Numbered from the stretch's first letter, positions 24,757 to 35,880 are shown. The stretch: DNA of 64,000 bases from Henricia sp. BOLD:AAB3569 (GCA_037783545.1 JBBELK010000015.1:1550001-1614000); one strand, 5' to 3'. Program-made: numbers and translations. The notes: generated by a model not told the origin, from the sequence alone.

Positions 24757-25691
24757 GCTGGAATATAACTTTACAACTAGAAGCTAGCCAAGTCCGAGTT
24801 CTAGTTCTAAAATCGAGTTAAATAAAATATTTGGTGGCATCGACAATCACTAGTCACTGCCAGTTTTTCATGTTTCTCGGGCGCCCTCAAGCGTTTCATA
24901 CACAATCAGTATAAAACTTACGTATACGGTGCTCAGAAAGTGCCATTTGACTTGTGCAAAACCTGAGATTTTGGAAGGACGATTTCCCAAGGCATATATC
25001 ACAGGACAAAAACATCCTGAAAAGTTCCGAGATCATCAGCATGCTGTTATCCACGTTTATATTGGAAAGAGGATGTCGCCATACTCCCAGTTGTATTGTT
25101 AAATACCTGGCATTTTCTAGCTAGAAAATACCTACTTTCAGACTTATCGTCAAGCATTTTGAAATAATTCATCTCGAAATTCACTAAGATTACATCCTTC
25201 AAAGCCCATCGAGGGACATTTTATCTCTGGATGACGATATCCTGCTTTCAGAATATATAGATATCTTATTTGACCACATCACTTCATCCAAATACCCGAT
25301 AAACTTATAAAGAAACAAAACGGATACACAATGGAGGAAGAAACATGCACAAAATTATATGGGAGCACAAATGTCTGAAGCTACTCGCAGAAAATCCCAA
25401 GAGAAGTGCTATCATTTACTTCAAAAGCAACATCACCAATAAGCAAAACCAGTATATTACACGCAATTCACAATACGTGTATGTATGTTACACTGTTTGT
25501 TAAAGTACAAAATGCAGCACACTGTGTAGTCCAACAAGTACTAACTTGTAAAAAGGATTTAAAATTTCAATAATAACTGTACATAACTTTACAGGGGCAT
25601 TGACAGCGAGTAAATTACAGAATACAAATTGTAGGAAGTACAAGTAATAAGGAATGTTCCTGTAAAAAATGTAGCACTTTTATAAGAAATT

Positions 25692-26284
25692 TATAGACTT
25701 TTCCCATTACCATGGAAACCTTCCCTGTATGTCCGCCAAAGCTGGGACGCCGTCAGTGCATTATGTGATGATGCTCATTGTGTGGTGATGATGCTCATTG
25801 TGTCGTCACTTCGAACATTTGTTGTAATGGTGAATTCACACTGAGCCTTTTCGCGCGCCGTAATTGCGACGTGCGTCGCGTTGAGAAAAAGCGATGAGGA
25901 GGGAACTTTGAGTGAAACGATGCACTGAAAATCACTGAATTATAAAAACACTTTCCGTCTAATATGTCCAATCTAATTCTGTGGGTTTCGGGGCGTTGTT
26001 TCACGCCAAATTCCTTCCACAGAATTAGCTTGGACGGAAAGTGTTTTCAAAATTCAGTGATTTTTACTGCATCGTTTCACTCAAAATTCCTTTTTCTCGA
26101 TGCGACGCGCGTAGCAATCACGCGCAAAAAAAGCTCAGTGTAAATTTGTGTGTGCAAAGACCGCATTGTGCACGTCATGTATGCGAGCTGTTCGATTTAA
26201 CAACGCACAGTCCATGCACTGGAAAAAGCTGCGTCCCAGCTATGGCGGACGTGTACATAGAAGGCGTCCTGGGAACGGTCTATA
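25692..26284. repeat. TCCGCCATAGCTG element, copy 2, carrying a nested foldback
   Basis: The outer ends are TATAGACTTTTCCC.. and ..GGAACGGTCTATA, with TCCGCCAAAGCTGGGACGC mirrored by GCGTCCCAGCTATGGCGGA. A TTCACACTGAGCC foldback fills 25835-26143. Confidence 0.75.
25835..26143. repeat. TTCACACTGAGCC foldback, nested copy 1
   Basis: TTCACACTGAGCCTTTTCGCG faces CGCGCAAAAAAAGCTCAGTG. The long arms include CACTTTCCGTC and ATTCAGTGATTTT mirrored. Confidence 0.8.
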
Positions 26285-26589
26285 CATTAAGTTTTACGGC
26301 AATAATTCATGATAAGTAAGCTACAATTCATTTGCTTTTCAACTCGTACTATTCACTAGTAGACAATTTTTTAAAATTTAAACAAGAAACTATTCTGTTT
26401 AATGACACCCATCCAGGCCCGTAGGGCTGGTTGGGTAATGGGGATTAGTTTGCTAAAAAGCAGACCAATTTCCCCTTTGCTTGGACCACTGATGTTATGA
26501 CAAGAAGCTAGGATGTCATGAATTTAAAAGAAAAACTAATGATGAGATTAAAAGATACAAAGAATGGATATGCACATTCGCTGCACGAT

Positions 26590-26720
26590 ATGGGACCGAG
26601 TAAATCCCCCTCCATTGTGTATCAAAGGAATTTCCTTTCAGGTTTTAGCGGGGAGTCGTGCATTAACAAAAGGGAAGAGTGTGTTGAGGTATAGCGGCGG
26701 TATAGGGGTGTTCACTCAGT
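26590..26720. repeat. TTAACAAAAGGGAAGAGTG repeat, copy 1
   Basis: CAAAGGAATTTCCTTTCAG, TTAACAAAAGGGAAGAG and TGTTGAGGTATAG recur inverted at 59342-59480 and partly at 40527-40575. Confidence 0.55.
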
Positions 26721-26857
26721 CTCATATCGTGCAGCATATAGATATGCACCATGATGTTAAGAGAACATACTGTTCAACTGCATGTGCAAATTCATGAATA
26801 CAAAATGGAAAGACTAGAAGGGACCAGCTGGAACCAGTTACAGCTAGTTCCAGCTAG

Positions 26858-26985
26858 ATGGAACTGGTTACTTCATGGGTGTGGTTATAAGGGGTGTCCT
26901 TGAGGTTAGGTAGCCCGAGATTGCTGCCTGTAATATCCCTGCTCGTTGTGCGCATTCCTCCTCCTGCATATGGCTGTACTCCATC
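26858..26985 (-). pseudogene. Decayed duplicate of the LRRC45 last exon, beyond the stop
   Basis: This stretch repeats the 3' part of exon 12 and its first 3' flanking bases (27020-27150), including the segment for QRAGMLQAAISGYL, with substitutions and small insertions. The flanking phrase around the stop (ggaactggttactt) is present in both. The copy lies downstream of the real stop, so it would be 3' untranslated or intergenic. Confidence 0.65.
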
Positions 26986-27034
26986 TCAGACCAGTAGGGA
27001 CCGGATGTAACCGGTTCCAGCTGGATGGAACTGG

Positions 27035-30000
27035 TTACTTCCTGGGTGTGGTCAGGGGTGATCTTGAGGTCAGGTAGCCCGAGATTGCTGCCTGCAGCAT
27101 CCCTGCTCGTTGTGCTTCCTCCTCCTGCATACGGCTGTATTCCATTTCTTGCGATCGCATCCTATCTCTCAGATTATCAAGTTCATTGTCTCGGTCAAGC
27201 AGCTCTGTGCGGTGCCTTCGTGTTTGTTCTGCAAAACAAACGGAATACTCACCAAATTGTAATGGTGATTAGGTACCATACCAATATTATAGTGTTTAGT
27301 ACTTTGCTCAGTTGCACACCCATATGCAATACAAAGAGAAAAATTGGGTTCAAGGGGAACACCTTAGTCACTTCTCCAAAATGACTCAACATGAAGCACA
27401 ACAATCTTTGACTTGTTACAAGCCAGACATACACTAGCCATAAATAGGCACTTTCTATTGTTTCCATTTTCACATTTAAATAAGAAAAACTGCCCACAAA
27501 CATGGCTACCAATGCAAAAGGTCTACAGATTTTGGGGAATGGTGATTGATTTGTTTACCTGCAAGTTGTAATTCCAGCGCAGAGCATCTCTCTTTGAGTG
27601 ACTCTGCTTCTTGTAGCTGCACTTCCATTTTACCGAGTTGCTTCTTGCAGTTCAGCTTGACTTTGCTGACTTCGGTTTGTAACTCGTTGTTCTTGCCAGC
27701 AAGTTCCTGTCAAGAAGGGTAAGTGTTTACAGGGGATTCTTTAGCCATGTTTTTGAGCACAAGTCGGGACTAGGGATGAAGTTAAGATCTTTCCGAGACC
27801 TTTTTGAGACTTTTCTAAAAGTTGCTTTTTCTACATAACATTACAAACATGCTGTCCATTAACTACATGTACCTTGGTTTCATAATTTGAACGCTTTCAC
27901 CTTTAGATATATATTAAATTATAAGGTCATTTTCTGTCAAAGGTCTAAAATGTAACACAAGTGTCCGTCCCGGTTACGAGCGTATATTGAACATTTGTAA
28001 CCATTTTTGGGCCTAAGTTATCTTTTCAGAACAACTGAAACTTTTTTCCTTTAGTTTGAGACCAGACAAAGGTATTTCCTCGAAAATATGGTCTGTGTTG
28101 CCAAAATATTTCCGATATTGTCTGCATTTGTTGTGAGTAATGCTGCTGTATGTCACCTTTGGCCAGTAATCGGATCTTAATACCGTCTATTTGCACAAGC
28201 TTAGAGGCATACCTGGTTGAGTTCCTCCAGAGTGCGTTTGAGTGACTCAACCTCCAACGTGGAATTGTTGTTTCTAGCCTGTAGTTCTGATATCGTCTGC
28301 ATTTGTTGTGAGTAATGCTGTTGTATGTCATCTTTGGCGTTGGACAGTAATCGGATCTTAATACCGTCTATTTGCACAAGCTTAGAGGCATACCTGGTTG
28401 AGTTCCTCCAGAGTGCGTTTGAGTGACTCAACCTCCAACGTGGAATTGTTGTTTCTAGCCTGTAGTTCTGATATTGTCTGCATTTGTTGTGAATAGTGCT
28501 GCTGGATGTCATCTTTGGCGTTGGACAGTAATCGGATCTTATCTTCAAGGTGTTTCATCCGTTGATGCTAACAAAAAAAAAAGAATAATGAAGAAATCTA
28601 CTGGATCATTAAAAATGGGACATGTTTTCATGACCAGTTAGCTACACAGGATAGTAGTCCATCACAAGCCTTCACAAGTTACTGGTCTTAATTCAAGTCA
28701 CAAGCTATTCAAATGAACTCCAACAAAGGCATTCGTTTGTGCGTGTTCATCCTTTGCTTCTTGTTACCGGAGTACATTTGAATAGCTTACGACTTGAATT
28801 AAGACCGAGTGACTTGTGAAGACTTGTGATGGACTCGACCACAACCCTGCAATGTACCTCCTCTTCTTGCACTCTTTGCCTTGTGCTAAGAATCTGCTCT
28901 TCCAGGGCTAATCTTTCAGTCAGTTGCTGGTTCTTCACTTTACTCATCTCCTCTTCAATGCTCCGTCGGTGGTCTTCAAGCTTAGCGATGCGGTCCCGGT
29001 AGGCTCTCTCGTTCTCCTCGGCTGACTCACGTAAATGCTGCGTCTCGGTCGCGTGTCGATGCTCAAGGTCCCGTTGTTGGTCTCGCAATCTCTGCCGTTC
29101 GTTCTGAAGACGTTCTGAGAAATAAACAGGTTGTAACATGAGGTAATTTATTTTAAAGCCAATATATTATTTGAAAAAGTGGTGGTTACGGATGTAATAT
29201 GGACACTACGTCATTTTTAATTGTTTTAGTCTAACCCTGAAAGTTCTGTTGTGGAAATTATCTGTAAAAATCTGTAATTTGCACAGTTCTAGGCCTAAAC
29301 TAGGCCTATAACTTGTTTGTGTTGTTTAAGAATGAATGTCACACCTGCATTTGCACATTTAGTTGACTGTTGCTCCTACATTTTGTTACAAATAATGGAG
29401 GTTTTTAATTTATCTCATTTGACAGCTGGTATTTCTGAGTACTACACTACCCACAATAAGTTAGTGTTTTTGGATTTTTTTTCTTCAAATGACTGTTTTC
29501 ACCTATTACTGTGACAAGGTGTGTCTGTCATGCAGATACAATTGTCTAATCATATACAAAATCATTCACGCAGAATGCATACCCTCAGTACAATCTCTGC
29601 GTACACCCCACAATATCCCTAACTTATTGTGAGTAGTGTACATTCTCATGAAAGTCGTAAGTGAAGTAATATACGGTAAAAAGGTATTTGGATGTAACAC
29701 AGACACCGTGTTTAAACTTCATAAAATGACCCAATATCAGTTTAGAGTACCAACCTTCGGCTTGCGTTGCCTGTAGCTTAACCTGGGCATGGCTTGTCGC
29801 TAGTTCCTCCTTCAGCTCATAGATCTGTTCTTGTTGTTGTTGGCACCTCTTGTCAAAGCCTTCTAGTTTACTCTCAAGGTGCGTGTTGCGATCCTTGAGG
29901 GAGGAGATTTCTTGTAAGAGTCTGCTCTCAACAGATGCTTTCTCCTGTAAAGGAGAAAAATGTGTATGATTTATATGGGTGTGTGTTTGGTGAATAGTAA

Positions 30001-33000
30001 AAATGAGAGTGCATGCTCATTTTTTAAAAATCATGTGGTGTTTGTTAAACATGTCCTTTATATTAAGAATCGCATTACAATAAATTCTTTTAAAGTTATA
30101 TTTCTACTAGGGATGCTTGAAGAACACATGTTTACAATCGAGCAACTTGAAAATGTGAAACATTCAAAGCCCTCAAAGTCTTTTAGCCTGTTTACACTTG
30201 ATCCCGAGCTCGGGACCTAATTGTCCCTGGATCAGACCCCGAGATTTTGGTCTGGCCTCGGCGGAGGGTCGAACCCCGATTTCATGATCAGTTTGCGGTT
30301 AGATAAGCAATTAATCTTTACCGCATCTGCTCCACAGCTGTTGCGGGAGAAAAGCCCGCGAAATTCAAGTGGCCTTGTACAATGTACATGCACACATTGT
30401 TCTGTACATGCACACATAGAGCATGACCTTTGACTGCCACTTCTGGCACCGCGCTCGTGATCAACTACAGAATGTAAACGCGGTACACCGAATCATTGCA
30501 GTTAACATTGACACATTCTTATCAGGAGATCAATTTTGATCCCGAGCTTGAGACCATTGTAAACGCGGTCTTTAAAATCTATGTCCAAATTTCTGGAATT
30601 GCCTTTTACCCCAAGATGTGTCTGCAGCTCTTTCTGGTGCATTTCACCCATTGACGAGTTCTCCCTCCGTGACACCTCCAGCAAGCTACTCAGGTCATGT
30701 GACCTCTGCTCAACCATTGCCAACTCTGCCTCTGTTTTGGAAAGTCTGCATTTGCAAAAAAAAATGTGTGCAAACTCATTTATATCAATTCATCAACAAT
30801 TATTTTTTTCTTGTAAAAAGGATATCTCGGGTGAAATCATTGCATTGGACAGTTGGAACCACTGCTATCTTCCATTTAAGTTAAGATTTTTATTAACATT
30901 TTCAAACATTGCAAATCCTGTACATTCTACAAAAAATTTAGCAAACAGAACTTCAAATGACACCTACTTTGCAGAGAGTGCATTGAAGGCCGACTTCCTC
31001 TCAGCAAGAGCTTCTTGTAACTGGTGCATTTTGTGAGACGAGTCCCTGTGTGTTCTGCTCTGCATGTCATGTTGCTGGTCAATTCTATGCAGCAGATCAG
31101 ACACCTGTGATGAAAACACAACATTTAAAAAAAAAGAAGAAAAAAGGGCCTGTCACTTTCAACCCTGCGCGTCAAAGGTTTTTTCACTTAGACACGCACC
31201 TTCTGTTGAGTGTTTCGATTAAAAACATCCCTGTTGGCTTCATGTTAACTTGACTTTATTGCTTGGAATCCATTACCAAAACAAAAAAAAATTAAAAAGG
31301 CATCACCGCATCAATTTGGGAGACTTTAACTTATGCTAAACATTTTTTTAAACTTAAGTTGGTTTTAGTGACTGAATAAAGAGCTGGCGAAAATTTCAGG
31401 AAACTTGAAGCAACTTTGTTTGAAACTGTCCAATGCAATGATTCCGGCAAGTTTTTACACGAAATTAACTGAAGAAAAATTTATATAAATGCGTGTGCAC
31501 GCTCATTTTTTTACAAGGGTGCCTTTATGCAAACAAAACTTGGCTCCTGACTACTGTTGTATCATGGCCTCATTTACCCAAGCACTATAGCCAGTGAACC
31601 AGCCTTAATAGAGTGGTGGCTTTGCCCTTGTTAAAAGCATTGACAGTAGAATGAGGTACTGAGCCGACTTATACACAGGTTGGTTTTTATCCAACACATC
31701 CTCAACCACACATGTGATAACAGTTTTGTAGCAGTTTTCCAATTCTGTAGTTCAGACTGAGCCTTTTTGCACGTCAGTTTGACGTGCGCCGCTTTGAGAA
31801 TTTGGAGTGAATTTGGAATGAAACGACGCAATGAAAATCACAGAATCGCAAAATACTCTTGATTCTGTGATTTTCAGTGCGTCGTTTCACTCCAGATTTA
31901 CTTTTCTCAAAGCGATGCGTGTCAAATTTACGCGCGAATGCAAATACCTCTTGCTTCTTTTCGGTTGTGAGTTGCTTAATCTGACGTGTCATAATATCCT
32001 GCCTCGTCTGATGCTCATTGGTCAAGCTAGTTCTGTCTATATTGCGCTGTTTGGCAACGTCTGCAATCACAAATACATCGAGTATTAAAGGCAATATTAT
32101 ACAAACATGGTCAAATGGTCTGGAACTCATGCAGCCTGGTTCTACACCCGGGATAGATGGCAAATTTAAAACAATCCTGGGCAGCAGCTGCGTGCAAGCC
32201 GCCTGCAGGCAGCTGCGTGCGACTCGCAGATTGCTTCAGCCAGGTGATTAACCCTGGCGACATAAATCTGGGGGTACAGGGAATGGTCTTAAAAAATCCT
32301 TGCCGTTTTACAGCCTTTATATTCACAGGAATGTTTCAAGCAAGCCTACACAAGTGATGGTAAGAATGTTCAGTATAACGTAAACAAATTTTTGTCGGGA
32401 ATGCAGTGATTCTTTGGAAAGTTGTGTAGCCCAGATGATCTCAAGTTGAATGTACCGTAGGAACGGACATTAGGCCTTACTGCACACAGTACATTAATGG
32501 CTAATTTATCCGGCTAACCTATTGCCTTGATAATGTCCTGTGTAATGTTATTCCCTGCAAGTTCCAGTTCCATTAAGGTTTTGTTGTACTGCAGCATGGC
32601 TAGGATGGCGCGGCCTCCAACTATGCCAATATTGTTCCAGCGCAAATCTGTGTGTTTGAAGAAAAAAACAAGATCATACATGTAGGTAATTTCATAAACA
32701 CTGGAGCCAAAGTGTAACATTTTGATGCATTTGAAAAATGGCTTTTTAAAGTTTACGAAATTTTTATAAAGAAATTTCCGTGCAATTTCCAATTACTCCA
32801 TCCTTCGGAAGGGAAGAAAAGCTGTTCATCCAGTTTGTTGTGTAACGCACTTAAAGGTAGTATACATGATTGGTAAACTGTTAAAAACGGCGTGATTTCC
32901 ACTGGTAATTGAAAGCCTGTCGAGAAAACTGCCTTGTAGAAATTTCAGCCACATAGATGCAGTAATACTTCAATAAACCTGAAAAATCCAAGCATGGTTT

Positions 33001-35880
33001 TTGTGCATGATTGAATGGCTCCAAAAATCGCCTACAAGCGATCTTTGGAGATTCAAATAGTTTTGTCATTTTTCTCATAAATGGGGGCACTTTAGACGAA
33101 ATAATTTCACAGGATGATTACTACCATTACCATCTTGATAACAAGTAAGCTTTTAGATAATAATTTATAATTTGTTTTGGAGGATAAAATGTTACCAAAC
33201 ATGTGGACTACCTTTAAAAGATCCCAAAGCACTCTTTTGTGAAGAGTAAGGGGATCCCCCAGTGTCTCTGGCCGTCGGCTGCCAATGGCACCACCCACCT
33301 ATGTATCTTGATGTTTAGGTGGAAGACACTTGTAAGCTTCATGCAAGTTACCCAAGAGGCTGTAAAATGAAGTTCCCTAAACCCTTTATAGCGTTAACAT
33401 ATTAACATAAAATGCGCTTTGTAAAAATGTAAATAATTACAAATGTGGACAAATGTCCATGATGAGTTTTGGAAATCTGGATGCAGTGAAAAGCAACTTG
33501 GCTCCACCGGGATTCGAACCGCAGACCTTCTGCTTAACGTGCAGACGCCCTACCAATTGAGCTATGCAGCCAACTGGTGGTCTCGAATCACAGTAGTGCA
33601 GTTGTTTCTTACTGATTAATAATAATTAATAAATTATGAAGCACCACTGATCTTACCCAATGATTTCAGAAGACAGTTTCGATGCAATCCTCTTGCCAGT
33701 TCTGACGCACCATCATGACTAATCTGATTATTCCGTAAATCCAATACCTCCACACTGTTATTCACCGCTAGCCCTTCAGCTAATACAGCAAAACGGTCCC
33801 CATCCAGGCCCAGAGAATTCCACTCCAAGCAAATTCTGAAAAAGATCATTTTTGAATGTGAACCAAGATTAGTGACCAAATTCAAAGATTTTCAAAGATG
33901 TGACAGGTATTGCAAATATGACTCAAATTTTTTTCCTAAAACTTCCAATTTTTGTCGGCCTAATTTTTCTACAGTTTGACATAAGGCATATGGCCGGATC
34001 CGAAATAGTGGCTTTGGCTGTGGCTATGGCTGTTGCTATGCTGTTGCTACGGGCGGACAATGAAAGTCCTTAGAAACAGCATAGCAACAGCCACAGCCAA
34101 AGCCAAAGCCAAAAATTCGGATGCAGCCATATGGTATCTGAGAAGCGATAACATAAACTCAACAGATACATGTATGTCTTATAATGTTAATTACTGTAGA
34201 AAACAAACAATTTCAAGGCAGAAAAAAATGTATTCTTATATTATCCTCAAAGCCATCCAATATTACAGACCATTCCAAAAAACTCCTCTATTTTTCCGCC
34301 ATAGCCTCAACTACAAGCATTATATCATGACGCTGAGCCATTAAATTATGTCGTCACTTCGAACAATTGCACGTCATTTACTGTAAGCTTGTGTGCGTGA
34401 AGAGCACGTTACAAGCATCATGAATGCGCGCTGTTCAATTTAACAACACCACAAAATGCACAGTTCATGCACTGGAAAAAGCTGCGTCCCAGCTATGGCA
34501 GATGTGTACAGGGAAAGAGTCCTTGTAATGATCTATGATTATTTGCATCACACCTCCTGATGGCATGATTCTGTCGGAGTAGCTTCCCGAGAGCCTCTGC
34601 CGAAGCTCCTCTCAAGTTGTTCCCCTTCAGGTCTAAGTTCCTAATGGCTACGTTGGAGCATAGACCCTGAACAAGGAGCTTTAATCCTGAAGAAGAACAA
34701 AGACATGGCGTTACGTACTCGATCCCACGATATCAATAGTTGTCACTTGTGTGTACTAAGGCTTGGGTGCATTATCGATCGAGCTGATTTGACATAAGAC
34801 TACACAGCTGGGGCCAAGTCCTGAAAGACGATACTCATCTTACAAATAAAAAAAATGAATTTAAAAGGCACGGGCTCGTCAGCAATGCGCGCGCGCCAAT
34901 TTCGTGCCACGAAATACGCAGCTGCATGCCTTTGCTACGGAGCTGCGTATTTCGTGGCACGAATTTGGCGCGCGCGCATTGCTGACGAGCCCGTGCCTTT
35001 AAAGGAGCTTGTTCAGATTTTTCCAGAAAATGGATTTCGTTCTAACCAAACAATCATGTAAAATACCTCCCCAAATTACTATCCATGGGAAGAAAACAAA
35101 ATTTGCAATATCCAATTTGGAAAAAAAAAAGTTGGTGTAATCACTGCACACCTTTATGCAACCAGATAAATTAGGGTATAAATACCGTACACCTTTGACA
35201 CTAATTCTCTCTAATATAACATGATAATCCCCCAGAAAGTGTAAATTTGGTTAGGAAACGTGATTTTTTTTGAAAACCTTTTTATGTCATGCTCCATAGA
35301 CTTACTGCATGGAGTCTCAACTGGCGAATGTACAAATGTATGGTAGTTTTTCCTAAATTAGTTTACAAAACATTGGTGTTTTTTAACGATATCCTCCAAA
35401 ATATATGGATTGAGAGCGTCAAATTTCAGAATGGTTGATAGCAATGGTAACATGATATATCATCAAAATCTCAACACCCATGAGAAAAATGGGTCTGCTA
35501 AAGATGTGATCAGGGCACGCTCCTTTAATGTACCGACATTTATGTCACAGAAAAATAGTTTTCAGTGGTTACAAACCTTCATCACCAATCATACAATCAG
35601 CTAGTCTCAGCTCCCCAAACAGGCAATCCTTAGCGAGTGATGCTCCCAACACAGAGCAGGTCTGTGCAGTCAGCGAAGTGGTTGACAGGTCTAATGTTGG
35701 GCTCCCAGGTGACGATTTGGTAGATGTTGTTTGGCTAGTACTAGTACGGCCTCTAGGAGTCTTGACTTCGGTATTACTTTTAGCATGCTTGCTGCGGTGC
35801 AAGTGACTAAGCACACTCTGTTGAGGTTCGAGTCCATTTTCCTTGCAGATTCGGAGGTAGTTAGTCCTGAAGTCTTCCAT
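27035..35880 (-). CDS. LRRC45: Leucine-rich repeat-containing protein 45 (LRRC45), complete, 12 exons
   Basis: Exons in transcript order: 35880-35577, 34686-34554, 33835-33657, 32647-32519, 32060-31948, 31104-30968, 30745-30610, 29944-29755, 29114-28858, 28567-28394, 27706-27559, 27228-27035. The sum is 2094 bp (697 aa) and all phases agree. LRRC45 links centrioles at the proximal end and works at cilium bases. The N-terminus (MEDFRTNYLRICKENG) and the LRR block in exons 1-4 (DLKGNNLRG, LEWNSLG, DLRNNQISH, LRWNNIG, ELAGNNIT) match the family. Exons 5-12 encode a long charged, glutamine- and leucine-rich coiled coil. The C-terminus keeps the EEEAQRAGMLQAAISGYL block, then a short Ser/Pro tail. 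Human LRRC45 is about 670 aa. Exon 10 has extra partial tandem copies in the next intron, and the last exon has a decayed copy beyond the stop. A foldback transposon ends beside the exon 5 donor. Confidence 0.93.
27250..27375 (+). repeat. Fragment of the same composite repeat (LRRC45 intron 11)
   Basis: ACTTTGCTCAGTTGCACACC, AAAAATTGGGTTCAAGGGGA and AATGGTGATTAGGTACCATA match the front half. The tRNA-like part is missing. Confidence 0.55.
27955..28103. repeat. GTCCGTCCCGGTTACGAGC repeat, copy 1 (LRRC45 intron 10)
   Basis: It is shared inverted with 38308-38490 (GACCAGACAAAGGTATTTCC, GGGCCTAAGTTATC, CCGGTTACGAGCGTATATTG). Confidence 0.6.
28113..28386 (-). pseudogene. Partial tandem copies of LRRC45 exon 10 in intron 10
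   Basis: Exon 10 (28394-28567) is followed by a nearly identical copy at 28213-28358 and a shorter third copy at about 28113-28211, with a period of 181 bp. The second copy keeps the donor (CAG|GTATGCC) but has lost the first 27 bases of the exon and its true acceptor. A CAAATAG upstream could act as an acceptor but would put the copy out of frame. It is therefore read as an intronic pseudo-exon. Confidence 0.7.
29443..29641. mobile_element. Mariner-like MITE (TACACTACTCACAATAAG ends), LRRC45 intron 8
   Basis: TACACTACCCACAATAAGTTAG at the left is mirrored by CTAACTTATTGTGAGTAGTGTA at the right, with TA at both borders. Confidence 0.75.
30187..30571. repeat. GATCCCGAGCTCGGGA inverted-repeat element, copy 1 (LRRC45 intron 7)
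   Basis: CCTGTTTACACTTGATCCCG at the left faces GATCCCGAGCTTGAGACCAT and TGTAAACGCGG at the right. The body includes GATCAGACCCCGAGATTTT. Confidence 0.75.
31751..31944. repeat. TTCACACTGAGCC foldback, copy 2, abutting LRRC45 exon 5
   Basis: TTCAGACTGAGCCTTTTTGC at the left and a right arm ending ..TTTACGCGCGAATGC at 31942. A central stem has AAATCACAGAATC. The terminal GGCTCAGTGTGAA is missing where the exon donor begins. Confidence 0.75.
32790..33310 (+). repeat. Same SINE, split by a TTAA-type element (LRRC45 intron 3)
   Basis: CTCCATCCTTCGGAAGGGAA..AACGCAC stops at 32848 and resumes at 33219 with GATCCCAAAGCACTCTTTTG..GTCTCTGGCC. The tRNA head is absent. Confidence 0.75.
32848..33219. 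repeat. TTAAAGGTAGT element, copy 2, inserted inside a SINE (LRRC45 intron 3)
   Basis: The ends are TTAAAGGTAGTATACATGA and GTGGACTACCTTTAAAA. The SINE sequence resumes directly on both sides. Confidence 0.8.
33489..33570 (-). pseudogene. tRNA-like sequence, anticodon GTT, probably a pseudogene (LRRC45 intron 3)
   Basis: On - it reads GGCTGCATAGCTCAATTGG.. with anticodon stem TCTGC/GCAGA and loop ACGTTAA (GTT, Asn). Box B GGTTCGAATCC is good. The T-stem pairs poorly and the acceptor has one mismatch, so a decayed tRNA or SINE head is more likely than a working tRNA-Asn. Confidence 0.45.
33979..34133. repeat. Foldback of GGCTTTGGCTGTGGCTATG type (LRRC45 intron 2)
   Basis: CATATGGCCGGATCCGAA faces TTCGGATGCAGCCATATG. 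Between them AGCATAGCAACAGCCACAGC mirrors its opposite arm. The loop is about 40 bp. Confidence 0.75.
34263..34537. repeat. TCCGCCATAGCTG element, copy 3 (LRRC45 intron 2)
   Basis: It starts at TACAGACCATTCC with TCCGCCATAGCC, and ends with GCGTCCCAGCTATGGCAG and ATGATCTATGA. It shares TCGTCACTTCGAACA with copy 2 and lacks the nested foldback. Confidence 0.7.
34861..35003. repeat. GGCTCGTC foldback MITE, copy 2 (LRRC45 intron 1)
   Basis: This is the same hairpin family, nearly perfectly paired. Its right TTTAAA is also the left border of the next repeat (34999-35528). Confidence 0.85.
34999..35528. repeat. TTTAAAGGAGC element, split by a hAT-like insertion (LRRC45 intron 1)
   Basis: It starts TTTAAAGGAGCTTGTTCAG and ends CACGCTCCTTTAA. 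Its uninterrupted relative is at 41263-41565. Confidence 0.8.
35175..35353. mobile_element. hAT-like MITE with 8-bp duplication TAAATTAG
   Basis: The ends are GGTATAAATACCG and GGTAGTTTTTCC. TAAATTAG flanks both sides (35167-35174 and 35354-35361). The host repeat copy at 41263-41565 lacks it. Confidence 0.75.

Larger units (their letters stand above)
24757..27034. other. Spacer between GDE1 5' end and LRRC45 3' end
   Basis: It should contain the GDE1 promoter. No TATA box was recognised. Contents are the 25692-26284 nested element, the 26590 repeat and the decayed last-exon copy. 24900-25650 shows nothing recognisable. Confidence 0.5.

Noticed and set aside
28213..28386. Extra in-frame coding exon of LRRC45
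   Set aside because: The total length already fits the family without it, and the only visible acceptor gives a frameshift.
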